From contig DAHVFB010000016.1 in assembly GCA_027317185.1 (NCBI GenBank), positions 1-41,882 on the forward strand: DNA of 41,882 nt, read 5' to 3'. This document shows, one piece after another, positions 32,821 through 39,091 of this stretch. A program made the translations under genes and the position numbers. This DNA is from Deltaproteobacteria bacterium (GTDB lineage: Bacteria; Desulfobacterota; Binatia; Binatales; Binataceae). The notes under the pieces are model-generated. The model did not search any database, was not told the origin of the DNA, and was given only the letters and a program-made list of their open reading frames with translations. Numbering within the stretch: position 1 is the first letter of the stretch; each line of letters begins with the position of its first letter.

Positions 32821-35463
32821 TCAACCGTTCAGTTGAGCGAGTTCTTCCTCTAAGGCTCTTTGCTGCATCTTCAGTCTCACAAAGTTCTCGGTAGTCTGCT
32901 GCCGGATATCCTCAGAAGCTTTGCTGTTGAATTCCGGATTGTCGAGACGGCGAGCATGTTGATCGACTAACTTTTTGATCTCTTCCAGTTTTTTCGATCT
33001 ACTAGCTCTCGCCTTTTCCAAGTCAAAGTTCGGTGAAGCTTCTATCCCGAACGTGCCCCAATCGAGGCGAGAGTAGCGAGCACCATCGGCGTGAGGATCC
33101 CGATCGAGGCTCTGCAATTTCGCCAAAGTCATTATGTATGGCTTAATTTCCCGAATCTCCTCGATTCCGACGCGCCCATAAAATGCCTTGGGTCGCTCAC
33201 CTGGGTGCCATCCCAGCAACGAGCGCAATGAATTGATCTCGCTAGTGGCCTCGATACAGTGCGTCATCGCGACCTGCTCGGTATCAGACATGCGCGGCCG
33301 ATCCGCGGGAACCGGGAAGTTTGCGATCGCCAGATGTGCGGGCAGGTCGGGAGCATCGATATAGTGCCAGATCACCTGCCATATCTCCTCGGAGATGAAC
33401 GGCATGAACGGATGCAACAGTCGCAGAAGTTGATCGAGGCATCGCACCAGCACCCAGCGCGCGGCCTTGACCTGCTCCTTGTCATCGGCCTTGAGCGGCT
33501 CCTTCGACAGCTCGATATACCAGTCACAGAACTCATGCCAGATGAACTGATACAGCGTCAGCGCCGCGAGGTTGAACTCGTAGGCCTCGATCGCGCGCGT
33601 CACCTCGTGAATGGCGTTATCAAGGCGATCGAGAATCCATCGCTCGGCCAGCCGCAATTTGTCGGTCTCGACCGGCGCAAGCGGCTGCGGCGCGCCCTCC
33701 AGATTGAGCATCACGAAGCGCGCCGCGTTCCAAATTTTGTTGGCGAAGGCGCGCGAGGCCGCCAGGCGATCGTCCGAAAGAATCAAATCGCGGCCCTGCA
33801 CCGCCAGTTGCGCCAGCGTGAAGCGCACCGCATCGGTGCCATAACGATCGACGATTTCCAGCGGATCGACCACGTTGCCGCGCGACTTGGTCATCTTCTT
33901 GCCGAACTGGTCGCGCACCAGCGGCGTGATATAGACCGCGCGGAACGGCGCGTCGTCCATGAACTTGAGTCCGAGCATCATCATCCGGGCGACCCAGAAA
34001 AAGATGATATCGAAGCCGGTAACCAACAGGCTGGTTGGATAATAGGTTTTCAGGTCTTCGGTATTATCGGGCCAGCCGAGGGTTGAGAACGGCCACATTC
34101 CGGAGCTGAACCAGGTATCGAGCACATCCTCGTCCTGACGCATCGAGCCGCCGCATTTCGGACATTTATCCGGCGCCGTCAGCGCGACGATCGGATCGCC
34201 GCCGCAGTGGTCGCACCACCAGGCAGGAATCCGATGGCCCCACCATAGCTGGCGCGAAATACACCAGTCGTGGATGTTCTCCATCCAGCCGAAGTACGTG
34301 TTTTCCCAGAATTTCGGATGGAATACCGTGCGCCCTTCGCGCACCGCGGCGATCGCCGGTTCCGCCAGCGGTTTGGTTTTGACGAACCATTGCCATGAGA
34401 GCATCGGCTCGGCGACGGTATCGCATCGCGAGCATACGCCGACCGCATGCTGATGCGGCTCGACTTTTTCAAGCAGGCCGTCGCGTTCGAGATCCTCGAC
34501 TACGCGCTTGCGGCACTCCTCGCGCGAAAGCCCGGCGTAGGCGCCCGCCTCGGCGTTCATCCGGGCATGCTCGTCCATCACGGAGATCTGCGGCAGATCG
34601 TGCCGGCGGCCGATCTCGAAATCGGCGGGATCGTGCGCCGGAGTCACCTTTACCGCGCCGGTTCCGAACTTCGGATCAACCGCCTCATCGGCGATCAGCG
34701 CAAGCTCACGTCCCAGCAGCGGCAGCCGCAGTTTCTTGCCGATATGTTGGCGATAACGATAGTCGGACGGATTCACCGCCACGGCGGTATCGCCCAGCAT
34801 GGTTTCAGGCCGGGTGGTCGCAACCGTGATCGATCCAGCGCCCTCGGCAAATGGATAGCGGATGTACCATAGGCGTCCGTCGGTTTGCCGGTGATCGACT
34901 TCGAGGTCTGACAACGCCGTCTCGCATCGCGGGCACCAGTTAATCAGCCGTCGATCGCGATAGATCAGTCCGTCCTTGTACAGCCGGACGAAAGCCTCGG
35001 TGACGGCGCGCGACAACTCGGGATCAAGCGTAAAGCGTTCGCGGCTCCAATCGCATGAAGCGCCCAGCCGCCGAAGCTGATGCATGATGCGGCTGCCGTA
35101 GGTCTCGCGCCATTTCCATACCCGTTCGACAAAGGCGTCGCGGCCAAGCTGATGGCGATTGGCGCCCTCTTTCGCCAGCTCGCGCTCGACCACGTTTTGC
35201 GTCGCGATACCGGCGTGATCGGTGCCGGGCAGCCACAGCGTGTTGAAACCCTGCATCCGGCGCGTGCGCACCACCACGTCATGCAGGGTGACGTTGAGCG
35301 CATGGCCGAGATGGAGCTGACCGGTGACGTTGGGCGGCGGAATAACAATCGAAAAGACCGGCCCTCCGCGCTTCGGATCGGCAGTGAAGTAGCCGAGTTC
35401 AACCCACTTCTCGAACCAGCGTTCTTCAGCGGATTTGGAGTCGAAAGTTTTGCTTAATTCCAC
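32821..35463 (-). CDS. valS: Valyl-tRNA synthetase
   Basis: An 880-residue class Ia synthetase. PPPNVTGQLHLGHALN carries the HIGH motif (near residue 50). GTGAVKVTPAHDPADFEIG marks the editing domain, and WCISRQLWWGHRIPAW and WFSSGMWPFSTLGWP follow. The KMSKS motif is written KMTKSRGN. The anticodon-binding part and a C-terminal coiled coil (about 815-875, KLEEIKKLVDQHARRLDNPEF) complete it. The start is GTG, the only start ahead of the conserved MELSKTFDSKSAEERW, with only a weak CAGG upstream. The last 80 or so codons have lower G+C (about 48%) than the rest; see findings. It is preceded by a hairpin-rich gap after tyrS. Confidence 0.97.
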   Translation of the reverse strand: MELSKTFDSKSAEERWFEKWVELGYFTADPKRGGPVFSIVIPPPNVTGQLHLGHALNVTLHDVVVRTRRMQGFNTLWLPGTDHAGIATQNVVERELAKEGANRHQLGRDAFVERVWKWRETYGSRIMHQLRRLGASCDWSRERFTLDPELSRAVTEAFVRLYKDGLIYRDRRLINWCPRCETALSDLEVDHRQTDGRLWYIRYPFAEGAGSITVATTRPETMLGDTAVAVNPSDYRYRQHIGKKLRLPLLGRELALIADEAVDPKFGTGAVKVTPAHDPADFEIGRRHDLPQISVMDEHARMNAEAGAYAGLSREECRKRVVEDLERDGLLEKVEPHQHAVGVCSRCDTVAEPMLSWQWFVKTKPLAEPAIAAVREGRTVFHPKFWENTYFGWMENIHDWCISRQLWWGHRIPAWWCDHCGGDPIVALTAPDKCPKCGGSMRQDEDVLDTWFSSGMWPFSTLGWPDNTEDLKTYYPTSLLVTGFDIIFFWVARMMMLGLKFMDDAPFRAVYITPLVRDQFGKKMTKSRGNVVDPLEIVDRYGTDAVRFTLAQLAVQGRDLILSDDRLAASRAFANKIWNAARFVMLNLEGAPQPLAPVETDKLRLAERWILDRLDNAIHEVTRAIEAYEFNLAALTLYQFIWHEFCDWYIELSKEPLKADDKEQVKAARWVLVRCLDQLLRLLHPFMPFISEEIWQVIWHYIDAPDLPAHLAIANFPVPADRPRMSDTEQVAMTHCIEATSEINSLRSLLGWHPGERPKAFYGRVGIEEIREIKPYIMTLAKLQSLDRDPHADGARYSRLDWGTFGIEASPNFDLEKARASRSKKLEEIKKLVDQHARRLDNPEFNSKASEDIRQQTTENFVRLKMQQRALEEELAQLNG

Positions 35464-35489
35464 CGGCAGCCTGCGTGCTTGAGTAATAA

Positions 35490-35512
35490 ACGGGCGTTAA
35501 AAGCGCGCCCGT
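35490..35512 (-). terminator. Hairpin in the valS 5' leader
   Basis: acgggcg (35490-35496) pairs with cgcccgt (35506-35512) around a nine-base AT-rich loop. On the minus strand the hairpin is followed by TTTATTACTC, a short imperfect T-run, 26 bases before the valS start. It could act as an attenuator or leader hairpin, or simply as a terminator remnant. Confidence 0.35.
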
Positions 35513-35517
35513 GACAA

Positions 35518-35547
35518 ATACTATTGACAGCGATAAATCGGTTGCAA
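35518..35547 (-). promoter_or_regulatory. Possible sigma-70-type promoter for valS
   Basis: On the minus strand TTGCAA (35542-35547) and TAGTAT (35518-35523) are separated by 18 bases, fair matches to -35 and -10 boxes. They lie about 55-85 bases upstream of the valS GTG and downstream of tyrS. Confidence 0.35.
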
Positions 35548-35610
35548 GTCAGTCAGGCCGGACCGCGCCGGCGATCGCCGATCGCGCCGGTTCTTTATTC
35601 CTGACTGACT
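35547..35610. repeat. Long inverted repeat at the end of tyrS
   Basis: agtcagtcagg (35547-35557) and cctgactgact (35600-35610) pair perfectly (11 bp). The enclosed 42 bases contain a further self-complementary core (gatcgc and gcgatc around ggcgatcgcc). The right arm includes two bases of the tyrS stop codon. There is no T-run. Possible roles are mRNA 3'-end protection of tyrS or intrinsic termination without a U-tract. Confidence 0.55.
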
Positions 35611-36793
35611 AGCGGGTGATCCGGGCGACGCGGCGCTTGCCGACTTCGAGCACCTCATGCTCACCCGGTACAAAATGAAAATTGATGTCGCTTACGGTAT
35701 GGCCATCGACCCGCACCGCACCCTGCCCCACCAACCGGCGCGCCTCGCTGGTTGAGGTCACGAAGCCGAGCTGTTTCATCAGCTCGCAGATCCACTGCTC
35801 GCTGCCGATCTTGTAGACCGGCGCATCGGCCGGAACCTGACGCCGCTGGAACCGGCTTTCGAACTGTTCGCGCGCCTGTTCGGCTGCCCTCGCGTCGTGA
35901 TACTCGGCCACTATCAGCGCGGCCAGCCGCTTTTTCGCTTCCATCGGATGGATCGCGCCGGATCGAATCGCGGTCACTTCCTTTTCCCCGCCGTCGATCA
36001 GCAAATCGTAATAGCGCATCATCAGCGCGTCCGAGGCCGACATCAGCTTGCCGAACATCTCCGTGGGCGGATCTTCCAACGCGACGTAGTTGCCATAGGA
36101 TTTCGACATCTTGCGCACACCGTCGAGGCCTTCGAGCAGCGGCATCGTCATCACCATCTGCGGCGGCTGGCCGAAAGCCCGCTGCAGATCGCGTCCCACC
36201 AGCATGTTGAATTTCTGGTCGGTGCCGCCGAGCTCCACATCGGACCGCAGCGCCACCGAGTCGTAACCCTGAATCAGCGGATAGAGCAACTCATGCAAAA
36301 ACAGCGGCTCGCCCGCGCCCAGGCGCTTTTCGAAGTCGTCGCGTTCGAGCATCCGGGCGACGCTCAGTTTGGCCGCAATCTTGATCAGATCGGCTACGCC
36401 CATCGAGTCCATCCATTCGCTGTTATAGCGAATCTCGGTGCGCGCCGGATCCAGGATCTTGAACACCTGCCGGCGGTAGGTGTCCGCGTTGACCTTGATT
36501 TGGTCGCGCGAAAGCGGCTTGCGGGTTTCGGAGCGGCCAGTCGGATCGCCGATGGTCGCGGTAAAATCGCCGACCAGAAAAACCACGGTATGGCCCGCGC
36601 GTTGGAAATCCCGCAGCTTCTTAAGCGTCAGAGTGTGGCCCAGATGGAGATCCGGCGCAGTCGGGTCCATCCCGAGCTTTATACGCAGCGGCCGGCCCTC
36701 GGCCAGTCTGGCCGCCAGTTCGGCGGACGAAATTACTTCGACCGCGCCGCGGCCCAGTTCGGTTGCGATCTCTTTGGCTTGATTCTCGTCCAT
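35609..36793 (-). CDS. tyrS: Tyrosyl-tRNA synthetase
   Basis: A 394-residue class Ic synthetase. DLHLGHTLTLKK (HLGH at 50-53) is the HIGH motif, PLIQGYDSVALRSDVELGGTDQKFN is the tyrosine-binding region, and GVRKMSKSYGN is the KMSKS loop. A C-terminal S4 RNA-binding domain (VTSTSEARRLVGQGAVRVDGH) follows. It belongs to the TyrZ-like subgroup on overall motif order. The start is the ATG of MDENQAKEI; a TTG seven codons earlier was not chosen because it has no better ribosome-binding site. It follows pth by 61 bases. Confidence 0.97.
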   Translation of the reverse strand: MDENQAKEIATELGRGAVEVISSAELAARLAEGRPLRIKLGMDPTAPDLHLGHTLTLKKLRDFQRAGHTVVFLVGDFTATIGDPTGRSETRKPLSRDQIKVNADTYRRQVFKILDPARTEIRYNSEWMDSMGVADLIKIAAKLSVARMLERDDFEKRLGAGEPLFLHELLYPLIQGYDSVALRSDVELGGTDQKFNMLVGRDLQRAFGQPPQMVMTMPLLEGLDGVRKMSKSYGNYVALEDPPTEMFGKLMSASDALMMRYYDLLIDGGEKEVTAIRSGAIHPMEAKKRLAALIVAEYHDARAAEQAREQFESRFQRRQVPADAPVYKIGSEQWICELMKQLGFVTSTSEARRLVGQGAVRVDGHTVSDINFHFVPGEHEVLEVGKRRVARITR

Positions 36794-36854
36794 TCGTGAT
36801 TCGGAATTGTTCAAGAGCCTCAGCCTACAGAATGCGGCTCACCGGGAAAACCGG

Positions 36855-37511
36855 TCACGCTCGTTGATTGAAACGGCTCATCGTGCGATCGAGGTCCTCG
36901 ACCATCAGCATCTCCACCGCTTCGGCCGCCCGCGCGATAGCAGAATCAAATGCGCGAAGCTCGTCGCTGGACAGCGGCTTCAAAACGAAGTCCTTGCTCT
37001 CGCTTTCACCGGGCGGACGCCCGATTCCAATTCGAATCCGAATAAACTCCGTGCCCAGCTTCTCGGCGATAGAACGCACCCCGCGATTCCCGGCGTCTCC
37101 GCCCCCGCGTTTGAGGCGCAGCCGTCCGGCTTCGAGGTCGAGGTCGTCGTGGATAACGATCAGCCTTTCGACCGGCGTTTTGAAGTACCCGAGCAGCGGC
37201 GCGAGACTGTCGCCTGACAAATTATAAAAATTCTCCGGCTTGACCAGTATCGCGGCGCGTTCCGCGATCGTGGCCCGTGCGTAGTGAGATTTGAAGCGGC
37301 CGCGCGACAATTTGACCCCGTGCTTACCAGCTATCCGGTCGAGCGTCACGAAGCCCAGATTATGGCGTGATCGCCGATACTGATCGCCGGGATTGCCAAG
37401 TCCGGCGATTACCCATTGGACCTCGCCGCCGTCGGCCGTTTCGGCGGCGCGATCGCGCTCGACGCTTTTAGAGCCCCGGAAATTCCTGAACAGACGGCCG
37501 ATCGGGCTCAT
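36855..37511 (-). CDS. pth: Peptidyl-tRNA hydrolase
   Basis: A 218-residue enzyme that releases peptides from prematurely dropped peptidyl-tRNA. AGLGNPGDQYRRSRHNLGF (36-54) carries Asn40 and the catalytic His50, KPENFYNLSG (91-100) carries Asn97 (the usual Met before it is Tyr), and VIHDDLDLEAG (119-129) carries the catalytic Asp. It has an extra N-terminal 30 residues (basic, then acidic). That longer start is supported by the four-base overlap of its ATG with the hisC stop. Linkage to hisC indicates co-translation with histidine synthesis, a common arrangement without known functional meaning. Confidence 0.96.
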   Translation of the reverse strand: MSPIGRLFRNFRGSKSVERDRAAETADGGEVQWVIAGLGNPGDQYRRSRHNLGFVTLDRIAGKHGVKLSRGRFKSHYARATIAERAAILVKPENFYNLSGDSLAPLLGYFKTPVERLIVIHDDLDLEAGRLRLKRGGGDAGNRGVRSIAEKLGTEFIRIRIGIGRPPGESESKDFVLKPLSSDELRAFDSAIARAAEAVEMLMVEDLDRTMSRFNQRA

Positions 37512-38596
37512 CGAACCTGCGCCGCACCGCGCCGGGTTGTTTTCGCGAGCGCAGCGGCCATCAGTAAACGCAGCGCTGTGATGAGGGCCTTCATTTCGGC
37601 AGGCGTGCCGATCGTGATTCGCATCGCGTCTTTAAGCGCCGGCGTCGGGAAGTGACGCACCAGGATTCCACGTTTGCGCAGGGCGGCGGCGATCGGAGCG
37701 AGGTCGCGCCCGGGCTTGCGCGCCATCACGAAGTTGGCTTGCGAGGGCGGCACCTCGAAGCCGATCAGGCGCAATTCACCGGTTACCCGTTCGCGAGTCG
37801 ATTTGACGCGATCCACGTTGCGGCGCATCCAATCCAGATCACGTAAAGCCTGCGCGCCGACTGCGATTGCAAGCCGGCTCAGATTGTAGGAATCCTTGAC
37901 CTTGAGCAGTTGATCGATAACTTCCCGATGGGCGAAACCAAGCCCCAAGCGCATCCCGGCCAGCGAAAAGGATTTCGAAAAGGATCGCAGCACGATCAGG
38001 TTGGGATGATCGCGAAGCAGTTCAAGCGCGCTGCTGTCGGCGAAATCGACGTAGGCTTCATCGACCACGATCAGTCCACGGCCCAATCGTTTCGCCAGGG
38101 CCGAAATCTCCGCCAGCGGAGTCAGCGTGCCCGAGGGCGAATTGGGATTGCATATGATCGTGAGCTGCGCGCGCGCACGCACCAGTTCGTCTAGTGGGAG
38201 TATGAACTCATGATGCCACGGAACTCCCACCACCACCGCCTCCTGAATCTTCGCCAACGTGTCATATAGAGAATACGTCGGCAGCGGGTAGGCGACCTTG
38301 TGATGCGGACCGAGCGCGGCGCGGAACAGCATCGCCAACAGCTCGTCCGATCCGTTACCGGCCATGATCATTTCGCGCGGCAGGCGGTAGACCCGCGCGG
38401 CCTGATCGATTAATTCGTCGGCCCGCGGCGGGGGATACAGGCGAAGCAGATTCGCGGCTCCCGCCAGCACCTTTCGCACGCCAGGCGACGGAGGATAGGG
38501 ATTTTCGTTGGTGTTAAGCTTGATCAGCCGCCGGCCCGGGCGCGGCTGCTCCCCCGGCTCGTAAGCCGCCATCCGTTTAATCGCGGTCCTGAACAT
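37508..38596 (-). CDS. hisC: Histidinol-phosphate aminotransferase
   Basis: A 362-residue PLP enzyme (fold type I) for the imidazole-acetol phosphate to histidinol-phosphate step. LNTNENPYPPSPGV (27-40), NGSDELLAML (81-90), CNPNSPSGT (149-157), VVDEAYVDF (177-185) and the PLP Lys208 in RSFSKSFSLAGMRLG are present. Length and motif spacing fit HisC; closely related phenylalanine or aromatic aminotransferases (HisC2-type) cannot be excluded because no other his gene is in the window. The ATG gives MFRTAIKRM. It lies 74 bases from the cutA stop. Confidence 0.92.
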   Translation of the reverse strand: MFRTAIKRMAAYEPGEQPRPGRRLIKLNTNENPYPPSPGVRKVLAGAANLLRLYPPPRADELIDQAARVYRLPREMIMAGNGSDELLAMLFRAALGPHHKVAYPLPTYSLYDTLAKIQEAVVVGVPWHHEFILPLDELVRARAQLTIICNPNSPSGTLTPLAEISALAKRLGRGLIVVDEAYVDFADSSALELLRDHPNLIVLRSFSKSFSLAGMRLGLGFAHREVIDQLLKVKDSYNLSRLAIAVGAQALRDLDWMRRNVDRVKSTRERVTGELRLIGFEVPPSQANFVMARKPGRDLAPIAAALRKRGILVRHFPTPALKDAMRITIGTPAEMKALITALRLLMAAALAKTTRRGAAQVR

Positions 38597-38670
38597 TTTC
38601 CTTCTTTTGTCTTATTCGCCGTAAGGTAATCGATAGAGGGGGGTCAAAATGAAATCCCGGTCTCTCGTGA

Positions 38671-39027
38671 CTATGGCTCGTCCGCGGGATCCTCGCTGCT
38701 GGTCGATTGCAAAATCCAATCGAGATATGGCCGATGACCGCCGTCGAGGGGAACTTCGATAATTTCCGGAACGTCGTAGCTATGGAGCTCGGCCACGCGC
38801 TGTCGCAGTCTCGCGCATAATGGCGCGCGGGTCTTGATAATCATCAGATGTTCCCGCGCCTGCTCGACCGCGCCTTCCCATCGGTAAATTGACTGGACCG
38901 GCCCCACGATATTGACGCAGGCGGCCAGCCGCTCCTCGACTATCGTTCGTGCGATATGAGCAGCCTCAACTTCGTTCCCGGTAGTCACGAAAACCATTCG
39001 CGCGTCGCATACTGCTGCTGATTCCAT
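38671..39027 (-). CDS. cutA: Divalent-cation tolerance protein CutA
   Basis: A 118-residue ferredoxin-like trimer protein. MVFVTTGNEVEAAHIARTIVEERLAACVNIVGPVQSIYRWEG covers the conserved N-terminal half (VTTxNxxEA, LAACVNI and the IYxWxG phrase), and HSYDVPEIIEVPLDGGHRPYLDWI covers the C-terminal half (YDVPEI and Y-x-x-W). The start chosen is the ATG with AGGGAACG upstream, leaving about ten residues before the core. A longer frame starting at 39120 would overlap the AsmA-like gene by 29 bases and adds unconserved sequence. CutA is linked to copper tolerance, but its direct function is not settled. Confidence 0.93.
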   Translation of the reverse strand: MESAAVCDARMVFVTTGNEVEAAHIARTIVEERLAACVNIVGPVQSIYRWEGAVEQAREHLMIIKTRAPLCARLRQRVAELHSYDVPEIIEVPLDGGHRPYLDWILQSTSSEDPADEP

Positions 39028-39091
39028 CAACGTTCCCTGTTGCGAAGCACTGTAGCCGCCATCGCCACGCGCTCCAAGCGAAAGCGAATAA

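Noticed and set aside
35464-35608. T-box riboswitch ahead of valS
   Set aside because: No T-box sequence (TGGNACC-type) and no stem I pattern was found. The hairpins present are simple inverted repeats.
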